64,000 nt of DNA. Origin: an uncultured Bacteroidales bacterium (GTDB taxonomy: Bacteria > Bacteroidota > Bacteroidia > Bacteroidales > Paludibacteraceae). Location: assembly GCA_937910305.1 (NCBI GenBank), contig CALEPS010000188.1, positions 4,703-68,702 of the forward strand. The letters are read 5' to 3'. The stretch's first letter is position 1. Each line of letters opens with the position of its first letter. Below the pieces are notes generated by a model. It saw only the letters and a list, made by a program, of their open reading frames with translations, did no database searches and was not told the origin of the DNA. Both the position numbers and the translations under genes were made by a program. Positions 23,825-32,071 of this stretch are shown here, piece by piece.

Positions 23825-24976
23825 CTATAATGCGGCGACCGGCACAACTGTGTACGTGTAGTTCCTATTGGAGTTGGACACGTACGCTGACGGAATCGCC
23901 ACATAGTACGCGACGTTGGCATTGTACTGCTGGCACGTCCAGGAGCCGCCCGTCGGCAGAGTGCTGCGGTGAGATGCGTACAGCAGTGTATTGATCTGCG
24001 AATAATACACGTACATCATCAATAAGTGATTAGTTGTGGGTAGTGTATATTGCCGTTCATCGCCTTCGTATGCCTTGTAATCCCACGCAAATTCGGCTGC
24101 AGGCGCACCGGTGATATTATTTGCGGTGCGCGGCACTTGAAATCTGCGAACATATTGCACTCCATCCCAATAATACGACTGGTCAGTGGAGCTATCGGTT
24201 TCGTCATTTGTTACTATATACACCTGTTGATCATACATGAGATGTATTCCGCTTGCTTCCATCTCTGCCTTGGATGCAAACCGTACACATCCATACTTAC
24301 TGTAATCCTTATCCATGTCGGATGGGTCATAGTTCGTATGCGGCAACTTCTCCGGATTATAGAATAGTAAGATTCGGCGAGTATTCTCGTACGACTCGAA
24401 TATAAGAGAATTCTGAAGCACATCCAAAAACGAACCGACAGACTGCGCGTATAATCCGGGGACCAAATCAGTTGTATTAGCCCATTGCTTGGCTGTATAT
24501 GCAGTACCTGCGACCAAAGGCACACCTATTACGAATGACTGATAGGGTGTGATAATTGCCGGCTGGGCTGGTTCCGGAGTGGTACCATGCTCATCGATGT
24601 ATTGTTGCCACTCGCCGGCTGAATAGTGAGTGCCGGATTTGCCAAGCAGGCACACCTCATACGAATGCGTGCCTATCGTGCTGACCAACTGTGCAAACTC
24701 AGCAAGCGTCGTGTCGTCCGTAACGGTAGCACCGGCATTGCGTAGAGCAGTGGCAATGGCGTTAATAGAGTTAAGGACGGCCTCCACTTTAGCTGTGGCG
24801 GTGGTGCCGATGACCTCACGATTACACTCATCGAGGGTTTCTTTAACCTGCGTCATCAGGTTTGAATTGTCAATGTTAGTGGTTACCCACGCCTTCATTG
24901 CTTGCCAGCAGCGGGTCATCATCTCATCCAACTGTTCACCTGTCACTACATTTACTATAGGATTTTCGTTTGCCAT
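23825..24976 (-). CDS. DGR target: receptor-binding/tail-fibre protein
   Basis: A 383-aa protein that carries the variable repeat as its last ~46 residues (336-381), directly before the stop. The N-terminal 130 residues are helical (a probable trimer or attachment stem; ANENPIVNVVTGEQLDEMM). The C-terminal region from about 190, with WTCQQYN...AYYVAIPSA and TYTVVPVA, matches the C-type-lectin-like fold used for DGR variable proteins. Changes from template: N to G, Y, V, S, plus K to R and H to R; one change is silent. Context suggests the adhesin binding the host surface. The next gene starts 2 bp after the stop of the gene above. Confidence 0.85.
   Translation of the reverse strand: MANENPIVNVVTGEQLDEMMTRCWQAMKAWVTTNIDNSNLMTQVKETLDECNREVIGTTATAKVEAVLNSINAIATALRNAGATVTDDTTLAEFAQLVSTIGTHSYEVCLLGKSGTHYSAGEWQQYIDEHGTTPEPAQPAIITPYQSFVIGVPLVAGTAYTAKQWANTTDLVPGLYAQSVGSFLDVLQNSLIFESYENTRRILLFYNPEKLPHTNYDPSDMDKDYSKYGCVRFASKAEMEASGIHLMYDQQVYIVTNDETDSSTDQSYYWDGVQYVRRFQVPRTANNITGAPAAEFAWDYKAYEGDERQYTLPTTNHLLMMYVYYSQINTLLYASHRSTLPTGGSWTCQQYNANVAYYVAIPSAYVSNSNRNYTYTVVPVAAL
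23833..23970 (-). repeat. DGR variable repeat (VR)
   Basis: The diversified copy of the template repeat, at the very 3' end of the target gene. Its 14 differences, at plus-strand positions 23855, 23860, 23865, 23871, 23872, 23877, 23878, 23884, 23913, 23914, 23926, 23946, 23947 and 23967, all correspond to template A. Similarity stops abruptly at 23971. Confidence 0.95.
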
Positions 24977-24978
24977 AA

Positions 24979-25218
24979 TTATGAATTGATTACATGGTTA
25001 ATAATAGTTTCTACTTGGTCATTGGTAAGTGGAATTGCCGGTACTGATTGCACAGCCGTCAGTATCTCCTGCGAGGTGCTCTCTTGGGCTACAGTCGTGT
25101 CCAGTTTCTCCTCCACCGGCGTGAGGTCGATTTTAATGGCGGAGAACTTATTACTCAGCCATCTGCGGAAGAGGTGCAGAGTATAACTCCACCTTCTATA
25201 TGTCAGTATCTTTGCCAT
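24979..25218 (-). CDS. Small virion-block protein
   Basis: A 79-aa protein beginning MAKILTYRRWSYTLHLFRRW, a basic amphipathic N-terminus, followed by an acidic helical part ending NHVINS. The ATG at 25218 is preferred over a start two codons earlier. It is placed directly before the DGR target gene (2-bp gap) and after the 273-aa protein, so a small fibre-attachment or chaperone role is possible. Not recognised. Confidence 0.55.
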   Translation of the reverse strand: MAKILTYRRWSYTLHLFRRWLSNKFSAIKIDLTPVEEKLDTTVAQESTSQEILTAVQSVPAIPLTNDQVETIINHVINS

Positions 25219-25230
25219 AGGCAATTAGTA

Positions 25231-26052
25231 TTAACTAAAATAAGAGTTGGTGTCTGTTACCATAAAGTAGTCCGGATAATCTTGCGGTTGCATTGTACCT
25301 TGCTCGGTTTGTATCTCCGCAGATAGTCTGTATCCGCAGAATGTCTCCAAATAGAAGTATATCATGCCCGATTCGCTCACATATGTATAATTACATACTG
25401 CTGTGACTATATTAGGCCTACCACCTGTGGCGATTGCTATTTGACACGGAACTAACTTGCCGGGCATATGTGAACTAATGAAATTCTCTATAGCATTCTT
25501 TACTGTCGTGCTCTCATTGATAATAAAGTTATCTTGTGACTTTTCGAGTGGGAACGTAATATACTCATTTCCCATCTTCTCCATCAACTTATTATTCATA
25601 TAAGCATATCCCTCTTCTCGCAAATCGAAGACTGCACCGCTTGTGATAGCCTCCAAACTATCTTCTCTAATAGTGTCTGTCACGATTGGAATCACACTTT
25701 TCCATTCGCTCCAATCGGAGTATGGGTCTGTATGATTCTCGTCATTGAACCTTCGTGAGCGTATAAACATACCGCTCTCGTCAATGGTGCATTGCTCTAC
25801 TACGTAACGTATGACATGTGTTACCGGATGTCTTAAAGTAAGATGACGCACTAACAGGAAATGGTTCGTCTCGATAGTAGTTCCTTCTTTCTTATACAAC
25901 ACCTGATGAATACCTGCGACAAGGATAGTGCCGATAATGTCGCTATTTCTGAAACTCGCTTCGTTATCGGTATATTTCTCTACTACGTTACCACCGGACG
26001 GTAAGTTGACGTATTCTCCGTCACGTGTTATAAAACCTTTGATTTCTCTCAT
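25231..26052 (-). CDS. Putative tail-fibre protein
   Basis: A 273-aa protein opening MREIKGFITRDGEYVNLPSG. The ATG at 26052 is chosen because 20 upstream codons add a hydrophobic stretch that reads into the previous intergenic space. Mostly beta-strand with repeated WS-EWKSV and DFLREEGYAY-like segments in the middle (fibre pyocin-knob-like: SDWSEWKSVIPIVTDT), and a small beta domain at the C-terminus. Position just before the DGR target suggests it is a fibre or baseplate part. No firm family. Confidence 0.55.
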   Translation of the reverse strand: MREIKGFITRDGEYVNLPSGGNVVEKYTDNEASFRNSDIIGTILVAGIHQVLYKKEGTTIETNHFLLVRHLTLRHPVTHVIRYVVEQCTIDESGMFIRSRRFNDENHTDPYSDWSEWKSVIPIVTDTIREDSLEAITSGAVFDLREEGYAYMNNKLMEKMGNEYITFPLEKSQDNFIINESTTVKNAIENFISSHMPGKLVPCQIAIATGGRPNIVTAVCNYTYVSESGMIYFYLETFCGYRLSAEIQTEQGTMQPQDYPDYFMVTDTNSYFS

Positions 26053-26071
26053 AATATATCGTTTTAATATG

Positions 26072-26401
26072 TTAATCACACATAAAATGCGCATACCCGA
26101 ATATGTCCACATCTATATTGAGAGGAATGTAGCCATCTTCGTCGATGTCCATAGAAGGAAGCCATATGTATTCTTCGTCCCATGTCTCTCCGTCGAACAT
26201 CTGCTCTACTTCTCGCGGAGTAGGTTCTTCTATTTGGATATTTAACGCGGCTGCAATGAACTTATCCCGTGCTTCTTTCAGTTCTTTAATCAACTCTTTA
26301 TATTTGGTGATTAGAAGATCCAATTTGCTCGGCTTGATGTCTTGCGTATTGCAGCCGCAAGGCTGCCTGTTCGGGCCCTTATGGGTGATGTTATGACTCA
26401 T
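26072..26401 (-). CDS. Virion-block protein, unknown function
   Basis: A 109-aa protein with a Cys/Gly-rich N-terminus (CGCNTQ), a helix (about 25-55, LLITKYKELIKELKEARDK), and an acidic C-terminus (MDIDEDGYIPLNID). Packed 2 bp from the 245-aa gene. No recognised motif. The operon context suggests a head-tail or fibre accessory role. Confidence 0.5.
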   Translation of the reverse strand: MSHNITHKGPNRQPCGCNTQDIKPSKLDLLITKYKELIKELKEARDKFIAAALNIQIEEPTPREVEQMFDGETWDEEYIWLPSMDIDEDGYIPLNIDVDIFGYAHFMCD

Positions 26402-26403
26402 AA

Positions 26404-27141
26404 TCAGAATATTCTTGGAATACGATTAACGATTTGCGGACCGTTGAGGATGTTGCAGCGGTGACGGATCTGCTCCATACACTCGTTCCACTCGTTCAGA
26501 TACCGAGGCGCTTCGTCCGGGTAGGAATAGGTCAGCCATTTATAGATAATACGTGCCACCAGTGCCTCGAAGATAGCGGTGTCTAACGGCTCGACTGCAT
26601 TGATATTGGAGCCGCAGTATTTCCAGTTCAAACCGTAGTGGATAGAATCACGGTAGTCCTCCGTCGGCACTAACTTGCCCGCAAAATCATCAGAACTGCC
26701 GTCCTCGATAGCCATATAGAGTTCGCCGTTATACTCCACATACTGTCCGGCATGGAAAACTACCGGCGGATCCGGCAACTCGGGAATATCCGTAAAGACT
26801 GCTGTCTCCTTCCCCTCGCGCCAGAACAGCGCTTTCTCGCGTTTCGGCATATAGGTATGCAGCACGTCGAACACATCACTCATCGCGGCCTTAGCAAACG
26901 GTACGAACAAGTCTTCCTCGTCCTCCGTCATGGCGATCAGGTCTAACAGGTGCTGCGCTTCCTCCGTCCGGCGCAACTTGCCCAGATACGAAGACCGTTT
27001 CTTTACCTCCTCGCGCAGCACCGCCAGCTTGTACCACAGATGTAATATCTCAAACGCTTCACCGCCGCACAGTAGATTGCACCACGGCGTGCGGTACGCC
27101 ACGGCAGGCACGGAACAGTTACATTGGCAAATCTCTTTCAT
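26404..27141 (-). CDS. Putative head-tail adaptor/completion protein A
   Basis: A 245-aa protein. It opens with a Cys-containing segment (MKEICQCNCSVPAVAYRTPW), followed by helices (EEVKKRSSYLGKLRRTEEAQ). A beta insertion resembles a carbohydrate-binding-like ligand strand set (VVFHAGQYVEYNGELYMAIEDG), and helices finish the C-terminus. It is between the capsid genes and the fibre genes, the usual slot for connector proteins. Start context GCAGCTATG. No family is certain. Confidence 0.5.
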   Translation of the reverse strand: MKEICQCNCSVPAVAYRTPWCNLLCGGEAFEILHLWYKLAVLREEVKKRSSYLGKLRRTEEAQHLLDLIAMTEDEEDLFVPFAKAAMSDVFDVLHTYMPKREKALFWREGKETAVFTDIPELPDPPVVFHAGQYVEYNGELYMAIEDGSSDDFAGKLVPTEDYRDSIHYGLNWKYCGSNINAVEPLDTAIFEALVARIIYKWLTYSYPDEAPRYLNEWNECMEQIRHRCNILNGPQIVNRIPRIF

Positions 27142-27149
27142 AGCTGCAC

Positions 27150-27848
27150 TTATTTAAGTATTGCTTGAATCTTGGACTGCAGTTCGTTCTCGCAGACCTT
27201 TGCACCGTTGAAATCACCCAGAATGTTGGACACCATCCGCGCACACTCCAGTACAATCAAGTCCTCTATCGGACTCATTATATGGTTTGCTGTGTCGTTT
27301 CCGGCTGTTTTCTCTGTATTGATATAGAGCAATACAAACTCCTTTGAGACCTCCGACGGATCGAAATCCAAATCCATCTTTGGTTTGAACGAGTATATCT
27401 CCATCTGCCCTGCATTAGTCCCGTCATGGAAACTTGCCAATACTGCTACCGGCTTTGCCAGTCCGCCGCGTACATCCTCGTTCTGCTGTACCAGGTATAA
27501 CGGGTCCTCGCTTGTGATAAACGCCGTGATGTCGCGTTTCAATGCAGTGTGACGGAAACGGACATAGCGGTAGTTGGCATGGATGCCGGTGATGACACCT
27601 ACTCCGTTTACGTCCACCGAGAAACCGTCCGTCTTGCGCTCTATGTCGGCATGGAGCAGCGATAACGGCAACGACCGCAAGCAGTTCCGCGCCGCCTCGT
27701 CCAGATTCTTCTCGATATAGGAGATTATCGGCTTGACGCTATTGATAGCCGTGTCACCGGCTGCAATGAAACTTGCCGGTTCCTCAAACGGACTGATCTC
27801 CTCCAACTTGACCTTGACGGCTTCTATGTATTCCTCTCGGGTCTTCAT
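27150..27848 (-). CDS. Putative head-tail adaptor/completion protein B
   Basis: A 232-aa protein, helical at the N-terminus (MKTREEYIEAVKVKLEEI) with beta segments in the centre (DGFSVDVNGVGVITGIHANY; YRYVRFRHTALKRDITAF) and a helical C-terminus. This layout resembles tail-completion or collar proteins of podovirus-like Bacteroidetes phages. It sits 3 bp from the 126-aa gene downstream of the capsid. The assignment is by gene order only. Confidence 0.5.
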   Translation of the reverse strand: MKTREEYIEAVKVKLEEISPFEEPASFIAAGDTAINSVKPIISYIEKNLDEAARNCLRSLPLSLLHADIERKTDGFSVDVNGVGVITGIHANYRYVRFRHTALKRDITAFITSEDPLYLVQQNEDVRGGLAKPVAVLASFHDGTNAGQMEIYSFKPKMDLDFDPSEVSKEFVLLYINTEKTAGNDTANHIMSPIEDLIVLECARMVSNILGDFNGAKVCENELQSKIQAILK

Positions 27849-27851
27849 CGC

Positions 27852-28232
27852 TTACAAATTAGGGAATGAGATATTCAGTTTCTCAGCAGCCTCTTTGATC
27901 GCAGCCTTGCCTTTCAGGATAGAAGCATCCATATCGTATTTTTCTACAAGAATAGCAATAGCTTGCTGTGAGCCTGTTACATCCGGATAAACGGCTGCAT
28001 ACTCTTTCTCCTTTGCCGCCGCTTGTTTCTTTGCGGGTTCTTCCAACTCCGTGATAACCGTACCGAAATACGGATGCTTGCGGATAGCATTGGCTAATAC
28101 AGGATCACCAATAGCCAACAGACCTACATCATTATACGGTTTATCACGCGGTACAAACTTGATTCGATAGATAGCACCATTGATGCGCATCGAAGTGGAT
28201 AATCCGGGTATCTTAGAATAAAAAATTGCCAT
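27852..28232 (-). CDS. Small virion protein after the capsid gene
   Basis: A 126-aa protein: a beta N-terminal part (IYRIKFVPRDKPYNDVGLL) and a helical C-terminus (ILVEKYDMDASILKGKAAIK). The final ~30 residues resemble short SAP/HeH-like helical motifs that bind DNA or proteins (GKAAIKEAAEKLNISFP). It may be a head-completion or decoration protein. Preceded by a terminator-like hairpin. Confidence 0.5.
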   Translation of the reverse strand: MAIFYSKIPGLSTSMRINGAIYRIKFVPRDKPYNDVGLLAIGDPVLANAIRKHPYFGTVITELEEPAKKQAAAKEKEYAAVYPDVTGSQQAIAILVEKYDMDASILKGKAAIKEAAEKLNISFPNL

Positions 28233-28262
28233 TGTTTATAATATTTATAGATTAAAAGCAAT

Positions 28263-28293
28263 GAGAGACGGCAGTTTAATACCACCGCCTCTC
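28263..28293 (-). terminator. Terminator-like hairpin after the capsid gene
   Basis: On the leftward RNA a 9-bp stem (GAGAGGCGG with CCGTCTCTC, one G-U pair) with a 13-nt loop is followed by ATTGCTTTT. It lies 23 bp after the capsid stop and could reduce read-through, raising capsid over downstream products. Confidence 0.55.
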
Positions 28294-28315
28294 TTCTTCA
28301 GAACTCTCTTGGTTG

Positions 28316-29722
28316 TTAAGGGGTCGGACGATTGCCGTCGTGGAAAATCCACAGGGCATGAGCCTTCGGGTACTTAACCACAGGAGCGGACATCTCGCAC
28401 CATACACGGCTATCGCCATCGTAAGTACCGGTCTTCTTCAACTCCAGTTTCGTCTCTTCCATCGAACGGAAGACGCGGCGCTCTACATACTGACGGTCAA
28501 GAATCAATGCCCAGTTGCGATACAGGGTGCCGTTCTTGTCCATCTTGTCAAAGAGCGGGTGGTGATAGAAGCGGATCTTGTAACCCATCACACCCATCTG
28601 AGAGAACTCATAGTTGAAGCCCTTGAACTCAGAGATAGTCACATTCTTGGTCACATCCTTGATACCCCAGATAGCCGGACCTACATTGCAACCCATATAG
28701 CCGTAACGGGTATTGCTACCGCTGTTGCCGATATAGGTGTCGTTGAAGGCGGTCAGCAAGTCGGAGAACTCAAGGTCGCCCTTGTACAGATCGCATACGG
28801 TCGAACCGCCAAGCATCATCTGCTCAATGATACCGGAGCAGGTGCGTGTGTAGGTTTTCTCCGCAGGGTTGAAGGTATAGGACTTGACGGAGAACAGATA
28901 CGATTTCTCGATATCCTCCATCAGCTGATGAACGATTACCTCATCCACATCGTCCTCTGTCCAGTTAACCTCTTTAGCGGACTGCTGGAAGACAGCCGAT
29001 ACCTGAGACTGAACCATGAACTTCTGGATATACTGCTCATCCGGTTCCGGCAATGTGAACCACGGCGTGGTGCTTGCATCCTCTTCGGCAGCCGCATGTC
29101 CGAGGTTGGCGATGGTAGTGTTAGCTGCGATGGTCAACTCCTCGCCTGTCTTCGCGTTCAGGAACTGAACCGTAATGGTCGTTGCGTCTTTTACCGCCAC
29201 AACACGAGCGTTGAGGTTGACATGAGGAAGTTGGGCGAACACACCGTTCTTTACCTTGTAACCCGGAATACCGATGAACATAATCTGGTCGGTTGCGTCG
29301 AACACATAGGCATCCGCCACAGTAAGGTCTTGCGGTTTCGGAGTATTACGGTCAAGCGAATTACCGGGGAAGGTTTGAGCTGCATTTCCGGTTGCACCAT
29401 CGGTCACACGGAGATCAACGCTCCAGTGTTTGAATACCGTTGAATTGGTCTTACGCGAACCCATGTCGCGCATCATTGCGTTGATAGGGGTCTGCGCCCA
29501 GCCCATCTTCACAATGTTCTCATCGCTTTCGTCACGGATGAGACCCGGAGCAATGGTTCGAGTAAGATCTTCACTCAATCCACGCCCTTCATTGGCTTCT
29601 GTAGAGAATTTACCGGAGCCATGAATGCCCGCACCATCTGCCCCCTGAGCAGCGGTCTGAGCCATAGTTCCGCTACCAGGGTCTGTGCCCGGAGTAGCGG
29701 GATTAACATTTACTTCTGCCAT
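28316..29722 (-). CDS. Major capsid protein
   Basis: A 468-aa protein, most likely an HK97-fold capsid subunit of the SU10/DUF5309-like kind. Evidence: length; an unstructured Gly/Ala-rich N-terminus (to about 50); the segments SEDLTRTIAPGLIRDESDEN and TPINAMMRDMGSRKT; a beta domain insertion (about 165-215); the long helix with VDEVIVHQLMEDIEKSYLF; and the C-terminal RFYHHPLFDKMDKNG. It is directly after the scaffold-like gene (30-bp gap) and has the start context ACAACTATG. The fold call is by pattern, not search. Confidence 0.8.
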   Translation of the reverse strand: MAEVNVNPATPGTDPGSGTMAQTAAQGADGAGIHGSGKFSTEANEGRGLSEDLTRTIAPGLIRDESDENIVKMGWAQTPINAMMRDMGSRKTNSTVFKHWSVDLRVTDGATGNAAQTFPGNSLDRNTPKPQDLTVADAYVFDATDQIMFIGIPGYKVKNGVFAQLPHVNLNARVVAVKDATTITVQFLNAKTGEELTIAANTTIANLGHAAAEEDASTTPWFTLPEPDEQYIQKFMVQSQVSAVFQQSAKEVNWTEDDVDEVIVHQLMEDIEKSYLFSVKSYTFNPAEKTYTRTCSGIIEQMMLGGSTVCDLYKGDLEFSDLLTAFNDTYIGNSGSNTRYGYMGCNVGPAIWGIKDVTKNVTISEFKGFNYEFSQMGVMGYKIRFYHHPLFDKMDKNGTLYRNWALILDRQYVERRVFRSMEETKLELKKTGTYDGDSRVWCEMSAPVVKYPKAHALWIFHDGNRPTP

Positions 29723-29752
29723 AGTTGTAATGATTTGTTTGTTAGATAATAA

Positions 29753-30484
29753 TTATAGATTTCTTGCCGCTGCTCCCCGCGATGCCATGCGGGCTAACGG
29801 GTTCTTTCCTTCGTTGTTTTGTGAGCCTGCTGCCGCCGAACCTCTGTTCACCAGACCGTCGGAAGCACCTGCGTTCTTCTTGCGCTTGGTAACGATATTG
29901 GCGTTACGCTCCTGTACACGGGCAGCCTCAATATCTGCATCATAATTCACCATGCGCAGAAACGCACGGACCTGATCCTTGCATTGCTCAATCGTCTCAC
30001 ACGGATTATTGAGCACTTCCTGAATCGCAGCCAATGCACCTTCCGGGTCGGCTATGTCATCCTCCTCACACACCGCCTCAAAAGCATCGGCACGACGCTG
30101 GTTGAGTTCTTCTTGTGCCTGCTGCGATGCGGCCTCCTCGTCTTTTTTCTTCTTGCGGTCGGCATACTCCGCCAACTCGGGATGCTCGGAGTAGTTCTCG
30201 TCCGTCAGCGAGTGATCCAGAATGCCGGCAAAGATTTCACCGATAGCCGGATTCTCTTTTACGGCCTTAGCAAAATCCTCCGCCTCCGCCGCATACTTCT
30301 TTACGGCTTCATGCTCAGTATCATAACCACTCATGGAGAGCGCATACAGCTCTTCATCGGTCTTGTCCTCGCCGTACTTGTTGCGCATGTTTTTTAGCCA
30401 AGTATTATGATTCGGCGTTTCAGGAGCAGCTGCAGCCTGCGTTGCCGCTTGCTGCGCTTCTAATTGTTCATTTTCTTTTGCCAT
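29753..30484 (-). CDS. Scaffold-like capsid assembly protein
   Basis: A 243-aa protein, Ala/Glu/Gln-rich and mostly helical with a low-complexity N-terminus (EQLEAQQAATQAAAAPE), an acidic middle and a basic C-terminus (RKKNAGASDG, MASRGAAARNL). This charge layout, and its place right before the major capsid gene, fit a scaffolding protein. It is the first gene of the leftward capsid block; the start (GCAACTATG) lies 30 bp from the -7 box of late promoter element A. Confidence 0.7.
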   Translation of the reverse strand: MAKENEQLEAQQAATQAAAAPETPNHNTWLKNMRNKYGEDKTDEELYALSMSGYDTEHEAVKKYAAEAEDFAKAVKENPAIGEIFAGILDHSLTDENYSEHPELAEYADRKKKKDEEAASQQAQEELNQRRADAFEAVCEEDDIADPEGALAAIQEVLNNPCETIEQCKDQVRAFLRMVNYDADIEAARVQERNANIVTKRKKNAGASDGLVNRGSAAAGSQNNEGKNPLARMASRGAAARNL

Positions 30485-30513
30485 AGTTGCAACTATTTAA
30501 CAGTTTTTCGGTT

Positions 30514-30559
30514 GCAAAATTACTATAACAAACAATATTTTGCAGGTCATTTTTTACAA
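30514..30559 (-). promoter_or_regulatory. Phage late promoter element, copy A
   Basis: A 46-bp element, 41 of 46 bases identical to 56065-56110. On the leftward strand it holds TAATTTTG (30515-30522), a -7 box, but the host -33 TTTG is absent at the right spacing. In its place is a conserved TGACCTGCAAAA block, suggesting use of a phage activator. It precedes the scaffold/capsid operon. Confidence 0.7.
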
Positions 30560-30615
30560 AGATAGCATTTTTTTGCTAAATAATTTGGTGGAATAGCGAA
30601 AAAATGCTATCTTTG
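30557..30615. repeat. 17-bp perfect inverted repeat with two -7 boxes
   Basis: CAAAGATAGCATTTTTT (30557-30573) and its exact complement at 30599-30615 flank a 25-bp spacer. Each arm ends in TATCTTTG reading outward, so each arm contains a -7 promoter box. It overlaps copy A of the late element by three bases. Such symmetry fits an operator over divergent promoters or a cruciform. Confidence 0.7.
30584..30615 (+). promoter_or_regulatory. Promoter of the rightward terminase operon
   Basis: TTTGG (30584-30588) and TATCTTTG (30608-30615) with 20-bp spacing match the sigma-A consensus. The first ATG of the operon is at 30624, so the transcript is almost leaderless if that start is used. Confidence 0.78.
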
Positions 30616-30623
30616 CAGCCGAT

Positions 30624-31034
30624 ATGGGATTGCAGATACTTATTCATGAGAGAAATATTGCGCTTCAAGACCTTCACAAGCGAATATTACATTCTTCTGT
30701 TAACAAGAATTTGTTAACCACGGATATTATCGTATCTATCATTCTGGAAGAGAAAGCACCTCGGTTTTATATCACACCGCATCAGGCGGAACTCCTTATT
30801 CGGAAATACCGTAATGACGGATGCCGATTCCCTAATGACAAAATAGGACCTCGGAGAGAAATGATTATTGATCTGAATGAAAACTATGAAAAATTAGTCG
30901 CCCGGTTCCCGCATACTCCAAAGAAAACGATTTTCAAAATGCTGGTAGAACAACCGGCTAAGTCTTTCTATATGAGAGACTATCGCGTAAGAGATGTGAT
31001 ATTAAATTATAGAAGATATGCAAAAAGAAAATGA
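30624..31034 (+). CDS. Small packaging-operon protein, first gene
   Basis: A 136-aa basic protein, mostly helical (LLTTDIIVSIILEEKAPRFY; ENYEKLVARFPHTPKKTIF). TPHQAELLIRKY recalls a helix-turn-helix, and PKKTIFKMLVEQPAKSFY repeats a similar pattern. It is the first of four genes of the only rightward phage operon besides the integrase, so it is a candidate small terminase or its regulator. The start sits immediately behind the -7 box; a downstream methionine is not a convincing alternative. Confidence 0.6.
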   Translation: MGLQILIHERNIALQDLHKRILHSSVNKNLLTTDIIVSIILEEKAPRFYITPHQAELLIRKYRNDGCRFPNDKIGPRREMIIDLNENYEKLVARFPHTPKKTIFKMLVEQPAKSFYMRDYRVRDVILNYRRYAKRK

Positions 31035-31734
31035 AAAACTGCCGGAAGGTAATTTGCGCTATGTGGCGCAAAAACTGAAAGAACGGCTCGAAAAAGAACT
31101 GCCGGTGATGCGCCGTGACTTGGAATCGCTTAGGCAGATACAGCAAGGATTACTTCCATTAGCGGTGCATAATATCTCATTATACGTTAATGAGCGAATC
31201 TATCTGTTCATCGAACCTGTGCTCCGGACATACAAAGAAGCACTACCAAAACAAAAACGCAAGTTCGGCATCATACCATTGGAACGCACCGAGGATGAGA
31301 AACAGATGCTTAAACGCATCGCGTTCCTTGAAGACCTTGTGCGCAAGGAGCATATGTTATACAATCAACAATTGGCGCAAGCGAAAAGGGACATCAAAGA
31401 CGAGAAGAAAAAGTATAAAGCCGATCAAGAAGCCGCAGCTAAAGAAGGGAAAACCATCCCTCCTATGAACATTCCGTCGCTTCAGGAACGTATCGAGTTC
31501 TTCAAACACATCGAGATAGATATGTACGACTTTATCTTTCCGCTCATTACGCTGGAGGGACGAGGAGTGCTTGAACCTAACGAACGGTACTACGACGAAA
31601 TAAACCACATGCGCGAAATAGCGATCTCCATCCTCGAAGAGTTTATACCCAAACGAGAAAAAGCATTAGAGACTGCGATCCAAGTGCTCAACTCGCAAAA
31701 CGAATTACCCGATGAACAAACGCAAAATCAATAA
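31018..31734 (+). CDS. Coiled-coil packaging-operon protein
   Basis: A 238-aa protein, strongly helical and charged (LRYVAQKLKERLEKELPVMR; QAKRDIKDEKKKYKADQEAA). It overlaps the gene before by 17 bp and the gene after by 23 bp, implying coupled translation. It may be a small-terminase-like DNA recognition subunit (these are often helical oligomers) or a structural coil. No further motif is visible. Confidence 0.6.
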   Translation: MQKENEKLPEGNLRYVAQKLKERLEKELPVMRRDLESLRQIQQGLLPLAVHNISLYVNERIYLFIEPVLRTYKEALPKQKRKFGIIPLERTEDEKQMLKRIAFLEDLVRKEHMLYNQQLAQAKRDIKDEKKKYKADQEAAAKEGKTIPPMNIPSLQERIEFFKHIEIDMYDFIFPLITLEGRGVLEPNERYYDEINHMREIAISILEEFIPKREKALETAIQVLNSQNELPDEQTQNQ

Positions 31735-32068
31735 AATCCGCGAAGCATGGCTACTGCTGCGCTCTGTCCGTAATAATGCTACCGACGGGTTCTCCGAATG
31801 CAAAGCCATCAGATGGGTAGCACGCTATCACTGTCTCGTAGAAGAATGCGGATGGGACATACGATGGCGTTTCCAGAAACCGGCTTCCCGTGAGGATTTC
31901 ATTGCCGTATGCGACCAATGCCTTTTGGAAATAGATTGGGTGTGGAAAATGGATTACCTTGACCGCAAATCACATCATCAACTCTGTCGTAGCACGCTTC
32001 TTCGACTGCGGGCTATCGCGCGGTGTATGCCGCTCCTTTGGTTTGTCGTGTTCCGGCTGCACCTATAA
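31712..32068 (+). CDS. Small protein before the large terminase
   Basis: A 118-aa basic protein, Trp- and Arg-rich (IREAWLLLRSVRNNATDGF; RWRFQKPASREDFIAVCDQC). It overlaps the coil gene and ends 3 bp before the terminase. The C-terminus is hydrophobic (ARCMPLLWFVVFRL), which could be a single membrane segment or a hydrophobic interface. Unknown function. Confidence 0.5.
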   Translation: MNKRKINKIREAWLLLRSVRNNATDGFSECKAIRWVARYHCLVEECGWDIRWRFQKPASREDFIAVCDQCLLEIDWVWKMDYLDRKSHHQLCRSTLLRLRAIARCMPLLWFVVFRLHL

Positions 32069-32071
32069 CCT

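Noticed and set aside
23137..23970. Template and variable repeats as a CRISPR or simple duplication
   Set aside because: Only two copies, 558 bp apart, with all changes at adenines; this is a DGR pattern.
28313..29443. A 376-aa rightward frame antisense to the capsid gene
   Set aside because: Shadow of the capsid gene; the capsid frame has clear family-like segments and a proper start context.
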